Positions 1-6,867 of a stretch of 64,000 nt of DNA are shown in pieces. The notes below the pieces were generated by a model. That model saw nothing but the letters and a program-made list of their open reading frames with translations. It was not told the origin of the DNA and ran no database searches. This DNA is from Hamadaea flava. GTDB lineage: Bacteria; Actinomycetota; Actinomycetes; Mycobacteriales; Micromonosporaceae. A program made the translations under genes and the position numbers. Each line of letters begins with the position of its first letter. Positions within the stretch are counted from its first letter, which is position 1. The stretch lies in NCBI RefSeq assembly GCF_024172085.1, contig NZ_JAMZDZ010000001.1, positions 434,001-498,000 on the forward strand. Direction: 5' to 3'.

Positions 1-613
1 GGAGTACACCAAGCTCACGCTGGAGATGACCTCCCCCGAGTACGCCGACTACTTCCACGCGCTGCCGATGGGCGTACGCGACTCGCTGAACGTAGCGCAG
101 AAACAGCTCTACAAGGGCATCAACGCCGACCTGATCAACGCCATCTTCGATCAGCTCTACCAGCAGCAGGCAGCTCCGTCCGGTCGCGGCGCGCGTACGC
201 GCCTGATGACGAACACCGCATTGCGTAGAGCGTCCTATGACGCTAGCCAGGACGCTTACACCCTGGATCTGCGGCACGAGGAACAGGGCGTCGACTTCGA
301 GCAGCGTACGCAGGCGCTGGTGCTCGCCACCGGCTACCGGCAGCCGACGCCGGAGTTCCTCGGCCCGATCGAGGACCTGCTCGCCCACGATGCGGTAGGA
401 CGGCTGGCGGTCGGCCGCACCTATCGAGTCGACAATGGACAATCCGGCGCGGTGTACGTCCAGAACGGCGAACTGCACACGCACGGCTTCGTCGCTCCGG
501 ATCTCGGCATGGGGGCGTACCGGAACTCGTGCATCCTGCGGGACATGCTCGGGCGGGAGGCGTACCCGGTCGAGAAGGCCATCGCCTTCCAGGAGTTCGG
601 AGCGCCCGCGTGA
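1..613 (+). CDS. desB: N-hydroxylating lysine/cadaverine monooxygenase, C-terminal part (DesB-like)
   Basis: Only the last ~203 codons are present. The frame is open from base 2, so the start and the FAD-binding N-terminus lie upstream of the window. The visible part carries the family signature LVLATGYRQPTP (about bases 317-350) of the IucD/SidA/PvdA flavin-dependent N-hydroxylases. In desferrioxamine synthesis this enzyme converts cadaverine to N-hydroxycadaverine with NADPH, FAD and O2. The stop overlaps the GTG of the next gene (GTGA, 610-613), so it is translationally coupled to an acyltransferase and a NIS synthetase. That context, not the fragment alone, makes DesB the best name. A lysine or ornithine hydroxylase of another siderophore is the alternative. 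Confidence 0.88.
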   Translation, partial: EYTKLTLEMTSPEYADYFHALPMGVRDSLNVAQKQLYKGINADLINAIFDQLYQQQAAPSGRGARTRLMTNTALRRASYDASQDAYTLDLRHEEQGVDFEQRTQALVLATGYRQPTPEFLGPIEDLLAHDAVGRLAVGRTYRVDNGQSGAVYVQNGELHTHGFVAPDLGMGAYRNSCILRDMLGREAYPVEKAIAFQEFGAPA

Positions 614-1158
614 GCGTCGACAGCGCCTTCGAGATCCGTTACGTCGACGCGGTGGCCGACGCCGGGCTGCTCCACGGCTGGGTCACCCACCCCAAGGCCG
701 CGTTCTGGATGATGCAGCAGGCGTCACTGGGCGAAGTCGCGGCAGAGTACGCCGCGATCGCCGCCCGGCCCGGCCACGACGCGCTGATCGGCTCCCGGGA
801 CGGGCAGCCGGTGTTCCTGATGGAACGCTACGACCCCCGCCACGAACTGTCCGGGGTGTACGCCGTCCAACCCGGCGACGTGGGAATGCACTTCCTCGTC
901 GCCCCGGCGGAAACGCCGATCCCAGGTTTCACCCGCGCTGTCATCCTCGCCGTGCTCGACCTGCTCTTCGCCGATCCGCTCACCCACCGGGTCGTCGTCG
1001 AACCCGACGCGCGCAACACCGCCGTGCACGCGCTCAACGCGTACGCCGGCTTCGAGGTGGCCGGAAAGGTCCGCCTGCCGCACAAGGAAGCCCTGCTGAG
1101 CTTCTGCGCCCGCTCGGCGTTCGAGCACGCCCAGCGAAGGAGTCGTCATGTCCACTGA
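610..1158 (+). CDS. desC: GNAT-family siderophore acyltransferase (DesC-like)
   Basis: A 182-aa GNAT-fold protein of the IucB/RhbD/DesC group. In the desferrioxamine pathway it acylates N-hydroxycadaverine with succinyl-CoA or acetyl-CoA to form the hydroxamate. The C-terminal half holds the acetyl-CoA-binding beta-strand and helix (HRVVVEPDARN, then the NAYAGFEV segment near residues 135-150) typical of this group. The GTG at 610 was chosen because it overlaps the upstream stop and gives the usual family length. An upstream ATG at 529 would run deep into desB. The 3' end overlaps the desD start by 11 nt, so the three genes form one operon. Confidence 0.88.
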   Translation: MSVDSAFEIRYVDAVADAGLLHGWVTHPKAAFWMMQQASLGEVAAEYAAIAARPGHDALIGSRDGQPVFLMERYDPRHELSGVYAVQPGDVGMHFLVAPAETPIPGFTRAVILAVLDLLFADPLTHRVVVEPDARNTAVHALNAYAGFEVAGKVRLPHKEALLSFCARSAFEHAQRRSRHVH

Positions 1159-1186
1159 GGTGTCCACTGAGGTGTCCACTGTGTTG
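1148..1186 (+). repeat. 12-bp tandem repeat over the desD start codon
   Basis: Three near-identical 12-bp units (TGTCCACTGAGG type) follow each other at 1149-1184. They code for the repeated peptide STEVSTEVSTV and place an in-frame ATG or GTG every four codons. Slippage by one unit would keep the frame and move the start. Confidence 0.8.
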
Positions 1187-2959
1187 TCCGCTGCGTCGTC
1201 CGCCGAGTCGTCCGCTGGGCCGCCGACCAAGCACCTCCGGCCCGAGCTGTGGGCCAAGGCCAACCGGCACCTGGCGGCCAAGGCGCTCGCCGAGTTCGCC
1301 CACGAGCGGCTGCTCACGCCGATCCCCCACGGCGACGAATCCACCGACCGGTTCAGCGACCGGTTCACGGTGCGGGCGAACGACACCGAGTACCGGTTCA
1401 CCGCGCGGCTGTTCGCGCTCGACCACTGGCAGATCGATCCGGACTCGGTGACCCGGGTCCGCGAGGGCGCACAGCTCCCGGTGGACGCCGTCGACCTCAT
1501 CCTGGACCTGCGCGACACGCTCGGGCTCTCCCCGGCCGTCCTGCCCGTCTATCTGGAGGAGATCACCAGCACGCTCGCCGGGCTCGCGTACAAGTTCGAT
1601 CGACCGCCGGCCGACCTCAGCAGCGCGGGCTTCCAGGCGATCGAGACCGGCATGACCGAGGGCCACCCCTGCTTCGTCGCCAACAACGGCCGCCTGGGCT
1701 ACAGCATCAGCGACTTCCACGAGTACGCCCCGGAGGCGGCGCACCCGATCCGGCTGACCTGGATCGCCGTACACCGGTCGGTCTCGACCTTCACGTCGTG
1801 TTCCGACGTCGGCTACGACACCCTGATCAGCGGCGAACTCGATGCGTCCACTCTGGAGCGACTGACCGCGTCCCTCGATGAACCCGGCGACTACCACCTG
1901 ATGCCGGTGCACCCGTGGCAGTGGCGCAACCGGATCGCCGTCACCTTCGCCGGCGAGGTCGCGCAGGGCCGGATCGTCCACCTCGGCGACGGCGACGACC
2001 TGCACCAGGCGCAGCAGTCGGTGCGGACCTTCTACAACGTCAGCGCCCCGGAACGGCACTACGTCAAGACCGCGCTGTCGGTGCTCAACATGGGCTTCCT
2101 GCGCGGGCTGTCCGCCGAGTACATGCAGGCCACCCCGGCGATCAACGAATGGCTCGCCGGGCTGATCGCCGACGACCCGGTGCTCGCCAAGACCGGCCTG
2201 ACGATCCTGCGCGAACGGGCGGCGATCGGCTACCGCCACCCCCAGTACGCCCACGCCGCGCCGAAGGGCTCGCCCTACCGCAAGATGCTGGCGGCGTTGT
2301 GGCGGGAGAGCCCCGTCCTCGCTCCGGGCGAACGCGTCACGACGATGGCCGCCCTGCTCCACGAAGACCTCGCCGTCCAGTGGATCACGCGGTCGGGCCT
2401 GCCCGCGGCGGAGTGGCTCCGGCGGTACCTGACGGCGTACCTGACCCCGCTGGTGCACTGCTTCTACGCGTACGAGCTGGTCTTCATGCCGCACGGGGAG
2501 AATGTGATCCTGGTGCTGGACGAGCACGACGCGCCGGTCCGCACGATCTTCAAGGACATCGCCGAGGAGATCGCGGTGATGGACCCGGACCTGCCGTTGC
2601 CCGCGGCGGCCGAGCGGATCCGGGTGAGCGTGCCCGACGAGCTGAAGCTGCTGTCGCTGTTCACCGACGTCCTCGACTGCTTCTTCCGCTTCCTCGCCCC
2701 GCGCCTGGAGCCGGTGCTGCCCGAGGCGGAGTTCTGGCAGCTCGTGGCGGACTGCGTCCGCGACTACCAGGCCGCCAACCCGGCCCTGGCCGAGCGGTAC
2801 GCCAAGTACGACATGTTCGCCGAACGCTTCGACCTGTCGTGCCTGAACCGGCTGCAGCTGCGCAACAACCAGCAGATGGTCGACCTCGAAGACCCGTCGG
2901 GCGCACTGCAGCTGGTGGGCACGCTCGCCAACCCCCTCCACACCGCGTCGTGGGGGTGA
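1148..2959 (+). CDS. desD: IucA/IucC-family NIS synthetase, desferrioxamine synthetase
   Basis: A 603-aa ATP-dependent NRPS-independent siderophore synthetase, of normal length for DesD (~600 aa). The IucA/IucC core includes the nucleotide-binding HPCFVANNGRLGYS segment (H at residue 173) and the HPWQW motif. The C-terminal ~170 residues resemble the FhuF-like iron-transporter domain that is standard in the family. The enzyme condenses N-hydroxy-N-succinylcadaverine units into linear or cyclic desferrioxamine (B or E). It is the last gene of the visible operon. The extreme N-terminus is a low-complexity Ser/Thr/Val repeat that offers several in-frame starts, so the exact start is uncertain. 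Confidence 0.93.
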   Translation: MSTEVSTEVSTVLSAASSAESSAGPPTKHLRPELWAKANRHLAAKALAEFAHERLLTPIPHGDESTDRFSDRFTVRANDTEYRFTARLFALDHWQIDPDSVTRVREGAQLPVDAVDLILDLRDTLGLSPAVLPVYLEEITSTLAGLAYKFDRPPADLSSAGFQAIETGMTEGHPCFVANNGRLGYSISDFHEYAPEAAHPIRLTWIAVHRSVSTFTSCSDVGYDTLISGELDASTLERLTASLDEPGDYHLMPVHPWQWRNRIAVTFAGEVAQGRIVHLGDGDDLHQAQQSVRTFYNVSAPERHYVKTALSVLNMGFLRGLSAEYMQATPAINEWLAGLIADDPVLAKTGLTILRERAAIGYRHPQYAHAAPKGSPYRKMLAALWRESPVLAPGERVTTMAALLHEDLAVQWITRSGLPAAEWLRRYLTAYLTPLVHCFYAYELVFMPHGENVILVLDEHDAPVRTIFKDIAEEIAVMDPDLPLPAAAERIRVSVPDELKLLSLFTDVLDCFFRFLAPRLEPVLPEAEFWQLVADCVRDYQAANPALAERYAKYDMFAERFDLSCLNRLQLRNNQQMVDLEDPSGALQLVGTLANPLHTASWG

Positions 2960-2968
2960 CAGGGCGTG

Positions 2969-2974
2969 TAGCAT
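2969..2974 (+). promoter_or_regulatory. candidate -10 hexamer, leaderless start at 2983
   Basis: TAGCAT lies 8 nt before the GTG of the HAD-like gene. No Shine-Dalgarno is present. This is the arrangement expected of a leaderless actinobacterial transcript. No clear -35 is seen. Confidence 0.45.
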
Positions 2975-2982
2975 CGAAGGCC

Positions 2983-3522
2983 GTGCCCCGTCCGATGCTG
3001 CTGCTCGACGTCGACGGCGTCCTCAATCCCTACGCCGCGCTCTGGTGCCCCGCCGGATTCGGCGAGTACGCCTTCTTCCCCGCCGAGGAGCCGGTACGCC
3101 TCTGTGAGGGCCACGGATCGTGGCTGGCCGACCTCGGTGAGGCGTACGAGCTGATCTGGGCGACCGGCTGGGGCGTCACCGCGAACCGGCTGCTCGCGCC
3201 GTTCCTCGGGCTGGCACAGTTGCCGGTGATCCAGTTTCCGCCGGCGCCGTTCCGCCCGGAGGACAAGGTTCCGGCGATCGCCGCGTACGCCGAGGGGCGG
3301 CCGGCGGTGTGGATCGACGACATGCTGACCCCGGAGGCGTACGCGTGGGCCGATCAGCGGGCCGAGCCGACGCTGCTGATCGCGGCCGATCCCGCCGAGG
3401 GCCTCACCCGCGCCATGGTCGACGAGGCGCTGAGCTGGGCGGCGACCCTCGTCCCCGGCCCGGTTCGGCCGCGGCGGCGGTTGACCTTGCATCGCCGCCT
3501 ACGCAGCTTGCGCGCCCGGTGA
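2983..3522 (+). CDS. HAD-like protein (HAD_SAK-type)
   Basis: A 179-aa protein with haloacid-dehalogenase motif I, LLLDVDGVLNPYA, at residues 5-17, where the first Asp would be the nucleophile. The WATGWG segment in the middle and WIDDM near residue 107 fit motifs II and III. The overall pattern matches the HAD domain named after Swiss-Army-Knife RNA-repair proteins, small stand-alone phosphatase-like proteins common in actinomycetes; the substrate is unknown. The GTG at 2983 is preferred over the ATG at 2995 because of the upstream TAGCAT. The stop overlaps the start of the next gene (GTGA). Confidence 0.75.
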   Translation: MPRPMLLLDVDGVLNPYAALWCPAGFGEYAFFPAEEPVRLCEGHGSWLADLGEAYELIWATGWGVTANRLLAPFLGLAQLPVIQFPPAPFRPEDKVPAIAAYAEGRPAVWIDDMLTPEAYAWADQRAEPTLLIAADPAEGLTRAMVDEALSWAATLVPGPVRPRRRLTLHRRLRSLRAR

Positions 3523-4010
3523 CCCGCCTGCTGCTCAGCCTGGCGGCCCTCGTCTGCGCGGTGCAGGTCGTGACCGGGGTGACGATGTACCGGTCGGACG
3601 CTGTCGAGGACTCCGGCGATGTGGTGGCCTCGGTGGTCGTTCCCGCGGCGCTGGCTGCTGTGCTGCTCGGGACCGCCGCGATGCTCCGGTGGCGTGGGCT
3701 CGCCGTCGGCGCGCTGGTGTTCGCGCTCATCCGGGTCGGCTGTGGCCTGCCCGGCGCGTTCGTGGTGCTGGACGGCGGCCGTCCGCTCGACGGCTTCGCC
3801 GCCGCCGCCGAGGTCGTCGCCGACGCCCTGGTGCTCCCGCTGATCGTCGTCGCGCTCGTCCTCAGCCGCCGTTCGTGGCGGCGGGGCTCGCGGCGGCGGC
3901 GCGAGCAGCCGGTGATCTCCGGAGCGCCAGGTACCCCATCGCCGAGCGGAAAGGTATCCAGCGCTCCGGAGATCGCAAACCGCGAGCTGCGGCGGGCGTC
4001 GCCCGCGTAG
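3519..4010 (+). CDS. small integral membrane protein, function unknown
   Basis: A 163-aa protein with about four hydrophobic segments (roughly residues 4-20, 38-56, 62-80 and 98-113) followed by an Arg-rich cytoplasmic stretch (SRRSWRRGSRRRR). I recognise no family. It is coupled to the HAD-like gene through a GTGA overlap. The last ~30 codons are encoded largely by a long inverted repeat at 3914-3974, so the true C-terminus may be an add-on created by that element. Convergent with the amidohydrolase gene that ends at 4020. Confidence 0.65.
   Translation: MTRLLLSLAALVCAVQVVTGVTMYRSDAVEDSGDVVASVVVPAALAAVLLGTAAMLRWRGLAVGALVFALIRVGCGLPGAFVVLDGGRPLDGFAAAAEVVADALVLPLIVVALVLSRRSWRRGSRRRREQPVISGAPGTPSPSGKVSSAPEIANRELRRASPA
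3914..3974. terminator. long GATC-containing hairpin at convergent gene ends
   Basis: A perfect 14-bp inverted repeat (GATCTCCGGAGCGC, 3914-3927, with its complement at 3961-3974). It extends to ~19/22 paired positions through GGTACC/GGTATCC and closes a ~17-nt loop. It lies inside the end of the upstream ORF and just before the converging stop at 4020, so it could act as a two-way terminator. It resembles the hairpins at 19239, 44158, 51382 and 63351. Confidence 0.6.
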
Positions 4011-4019
4011 CCGGGGGCG

Positions 4020-5291
4020 TCAGGCTCCGCTGCGCGGGAACTGCTCGTCGAGCGCGTCCGGGCTGACCAGCGGCTGGGTCATCATGGACCGGACCGTCTC
4101 GTCCCGAGCGGCCAGGGCGGCGCGTTGCGCGTCGGTCAGGGGGATCCAGGGCGCGGGCGGCTCCGGCAGCCGGGCCGGCAGTCGGCGTCCGGCCCGGTAG
4201 GTGGCCTCGTTCACCAGGCGCAGCGGCGCGGTGCGTACCTGGCCGTGCACGTCGGCGACGGCCCAGGGTTCCTCGACGAGGTGGAACACCGCGAGGTCGG
4301 CTTGGGCGCCGACGTCCAGCGTCCCGGCGGCCAGCCCGAGCACCTCGGCCGGCCGGCGGGTGGCCGCCGCCACGACCTCGTCCAGCGGCCAGCCCGCCGC
4401 CAGCATCTTCGCCATCGTCGTGGGCAGGTCGAACACCGGCCCGTGCAGCGATCGCGCGTGCAGGTCGCTGGAGACCGTGTGCGGCTTCAGCCCGGCGGCG
4501 AGCTGCGCCTCCAGGATGTCGAAGGCGAAGCCGCCGGATCCGTGGCCGATGTCGAACACGACGCCGGACGCGTACGCCTCCTTCGCGGCCGGGTCGATGC
4601 CGCCCGGTAGTGCGGCGGCCGCGATCCCGCTGGCGCAGTGCGTGACGATGTCGCCCGCCCGCAACAACGGCAGGATCTCTCCGAGCGTGGGCGGGGCCGC
4701 CCCGATGTGGACCATCACGGGCAGCCCGCACGCCTCCCCCGCCTCGATGGCGCGGCGCAACGGTTCCAGCCCGCTCGGCCCGACCGCGTGGCGGTCGACG
4801 CGCACCTTGAAGCCGCGTACGCGGTCCGGGTGGGCCCGGGCCGTCGTGACGGCCAGGTCGACGTCGCAGTTCTCCAAGGTCCGGGACTCTCCGGTGGCCG
4901 CCACCAGGCCGACCGCCGAGATGTTCAGCAGCGCGGGCACGTCGACGGTGAACCGGCGTACGCCTTCGTCGAGCGCGGCGAACGAGAAGGCTCCGGCCGA
5001 TCCGGCGTCGACCCAGGTGGTGACCCCGGAATGCCACGCCGTCGGGTCGGGGTCGATGCCCCAGTAGGTCGCTCCGGCATACACGTGGGTGTGCAGGTCG
5101 ACCAGGCCCGGCGTGACCAGGCGGCCGGACACGTCGAGCAGGTCGGCGCCGGCAGCGGCCGGGTCGGCGGCGAGGCCGGGGCCGACGGCGGCGATCCGCC
5201 CACGCGCGACCGCCACGTCGGCCCGGCGTGGTCCGCCCGGCCGGGCGGGGTCCAGGACGTCGCCGCCACGGAGCACCAGGTCCCATCTCAT
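4020..5291 (-). CDS. amidohydrolase/deacetylase family metallohydrolase
   Basis: A 423-aa cytoplasmic TIM-barrel amidohydrolase. The N-terminal beta-sandwich strand ends in the metal-binding motif VDLHTHVY. Further signature points are VMVHIG, DIGHGSGGFAFD and SSDLH, which supply the later His/Asp metal ligands. The pattern matches the dihydroorotase-like group annotated as amidohydrolase/deacetylase metallohydrolases, members of which deacetylate N-acyl amino acids or open cyclic imides. The substrate cannot be told from sequence. Monocistronic and divergent from treT. On its own strand the ATG is preceded by CAGTAT at 7 nt, a weak leaderless-type -10. Confidence 0.85.
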   Translation of the reverse strand: MRWDLVLRGGDVLDPARPGGPRRADVAVARGRIAAVGPGLAADPAAAGADLLDVSGRLVTPGLVDLHTHVYAGATYWGIDPDPTAWHSGVTTWVDAGSAGAFSFAALDEGVRRFTVDVPALLNISAVGLVAATGESRTLENCDVDLAVTTARAHPDRVRGFKVRVDRHAVGPSGLEPLRRAIEAGEACGLPVMVHIGAAPPTLGEILPLLRAGDIVTHCASGIAAAALPGGIDPAAKEAYASGVVFDIGHGSGGFAFDILEAQLAAGLKPHTVSSDLHARSLHGPVFDLPTTMAKMLAAGWPLDEVVAAATRRPAEVLGLAAGTLDVGAQADLAVFHLVEEPWAVADVHGQVRTAPLRLVNEATYRAGRRLPARLPEPPAPWIPLTDAQRAALAARDETVRSMMTQPLVSPDALDEQFPRSGA

Positions 5292-5421
5292 GTGCCTGAT
5301 ACTGCCCGATGTTTCGCCGAAGTGTCACACGGGGATCGTCTGGCGTGTCCCGGGAAATCCGCCCGGGGCGGCACATTCGACCTATCCGCAACGCACCGGA
5401 CGTGGAAAGATCGAAGGTGGT

Positions 5422-5430
5422 GAAAGGAGA
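5422..5430 (+). promoter_or_regulatory. ribosome binding site of treT
   Basis: GAAAGGAGA lies 3-4 nt upstream of ATG 5434. It fixes that start over the long upstream frame opening, which has no other support. The rest of the 142-nt divergent region 5292-5433 shows no obvious operator. Confidence 0.65.
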
Positions 5431-5433
5431 CCG

Positions 5434-6840
5434 ATGACGCCGCAACTGATCACCCCGCCCCGCCGATCGCTGGCCGATCTCGGGGAGGTGATCGGACCGG
5501 AGCGGCTGCGCGTGCTGCGAGCGACCGCCGACGATCTGCGCCGCCGGTTAGGCGGCCGGACGGTCTGGCAGGTCAACTCGACTGCGACGGGCGGCGGCGT
5601 CGCCGAGATGCTCCAGGTGCTGATGGGTTACCTGGCCGACGCCGAACTGCCGACGCACTGGCTCGTCGTCGGCGGCGAACCCGAGTTCTTCGAGATCACC
5701 AAGCGACTGCACAATCGGCTGCACGGTGCGGCCAGCGGCCCGGACCTGACCGAGGCCGACGCGGCGGCGTACGCCCGCGCGACGGCGATCAACGCGACAG
5801 CCGTGGCGGAGCTGGCCCGGCCGGGCGACATCGTCGTGCTGCACGACCCGCAGACCGCCGGGATGGCGTCCGGGCTGGCCGACCGGGGCGTGACGGTGAT
5901 CTGGCGCTGTCACATCGGCGGCGATCGGCGTACGCCGGTCACCGACGAGGCCTGGGAGTTCCTGCGGCCGCATCTGCGGGCCGCCGAGGCGTACGTGTTC
6001 TCGTTGCCGCACTATCGGCCCGAGTTCCTGCCGGCGGATCGGACGGTCGTCATCCCGCCGTCGATCGACCCGGCCGCGCCCAAGAACGCCGACCTCGACC
6101 CGGCGACCGTGGAGGCGGTCCTCCGAGCGTGCGGGATCTTCACCGGCGGCCCGGCCGGTCCAGCCCGGTTCACTCGGCGTGACGGCCGTCCCGGTGAGGT
6201 GACGCGGACGGCGAAGCTGCTGGCCGACGAGCTGCCGAGCCCGGACGAGCCGATGCTGGTGCAGGTCTCGCGGTGGGACCGGCTCAAGGACATGAGCGGG
6301 GTGCTGACGGCGTTCGCCGAGCGGGTCGCCCCGGGTGGCCCGGGCTGGCTGGTGCTGGCCGGTCCGCAGGTCGACGACGTCGGTGACGATCCCGAGGGCG
6401 CCCAGGTGTACGCCGAATGCCAGGCGGCGTGGCAGGCCCTGCCCCGGGCGAGCCGCCGCCGGACGGTGCTGGCGAGCCTGCCGCTGGAGGATCTCGACGA
6501 GAACGCCGTCATGGTCAACGCGCTCCAGCGGCATGCGGCCGTGGTCGCCCAGAAGAGCCTGGCCGAGGGGTTCGGGCTGACCGTCGCCGAGGCCATGTGG
6601 AAGTGCCGGCCGGTCGTGGGGTCCGCTGTCGGCGGCATCCTCGACCAGCTGGGTGACGGGCGTGGGGTGCTGGTCGAGCCGTCGGACGCGGCCGGGTTCG
6701 CCGCCGCGGTCCGCCGCCTGTTCGACGACCCGGCGGAGGCGGCCCGGATCGGCGACGCCGCGCACGCCTTCGTCCACCGCGAGTACCTCGGCGACCGTCA
6801 CCTGTTGCGGTGGGCTGAGCTGCTCGGCCGCTTCCTCTAG
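5434..6840 (+). CDS. treT: trehalose synthase, GT4 glycosyltransferase (TreT type)
   Basis: A 468-aa retaining GT-B enzyme. The N-terminal domain starts with the TreT-like segment WQVNSTATGGGVAEMLQ (about residues 46-62), the nucleotide-sugar side begins near VQVSRWDRLKD, and the GT4 E-x7-E motif is EGFGLTVAE. TreT makes trehalose from NDP-glucose and glucose, a compatible solute and carbon store in actinobacteria. Length and motifs match stand-alone TreT. The ATG is fixed by a strong GAAAGGAGA. It is separated by only 27 nt from the SDR/AMP-ligase fusion gene downstream, but that gene has its own -10-like hexamer, so co-transcription is uncertain. Confidence 0.85.
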   Translation: MTPQLITPPRRSLADLGEVIGPERLRVLRATADDLRRRLGGRTVWQVNSTATGGGVAEMLQVLMGYLADAELPTHWLVVGGEPEFFEITKRLHNRLHGAASGPDLTEADAAAYARATAINATAVAELARPGDIVVLHDPQTAGMASGLADRGVTVIWRCHIGGDRRTPVTDEAWEFLRPHLRAAEAYVFSLPHYRPEFLPADRTVVIPPSIDPAAPKNADLDPATVEAVLRACGIFTGGPAGPARFTRRDGRPGEVTRTAKLLADELPSPDEPMLVQVSRWDRLKDMSGVLTAFAERVAPGGPGWLVLAGPQVDDVGDDPEGAQVYAECQAAWQALPRASRRRTVLASLPLEDLDENAVMVNALQRHAAVVAQKSLAEGFGLTVAEAMWKCRPVVGSAVGGILDQLGDGRGVLVEPSDAAGFAAAVRRLFDDPAEAARIGDAAHAFVHREYLGDRHLLRWAELLGRFL

Positions 6841-6855
6841 GCCGCCGGCGGCGCT

Positions 6856-6861
6856 TAGCCT
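6856..6861 (+). promoter_or_regulatory. candidate -10 hexamer, leaderless start at 6868
   Basis: TAGCCT is 6 nt before GTG 6868, with no Shine-Dalgarno. The same hexamer precedes the starts at 11856 and 27497. Confidence 0.45.
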
Positions 6862-6867
6862 TCCCGC

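Noticed and set aside
1034-2974. 646-aa open frame on the minus strand opposite desD
   Set aside because: Arg/Gln/Gly/His-rich translation without recognisable domains. It is the antisense shadow of desD in GC-rich DNA.
1-4010. Larger siderophore cluster continuing downstream
   Set aside because: After desD come a HAD-like protein and an unknown membrane protein with their own start signals and no transport or reductase signature; I do not include them in the siderophore operon.
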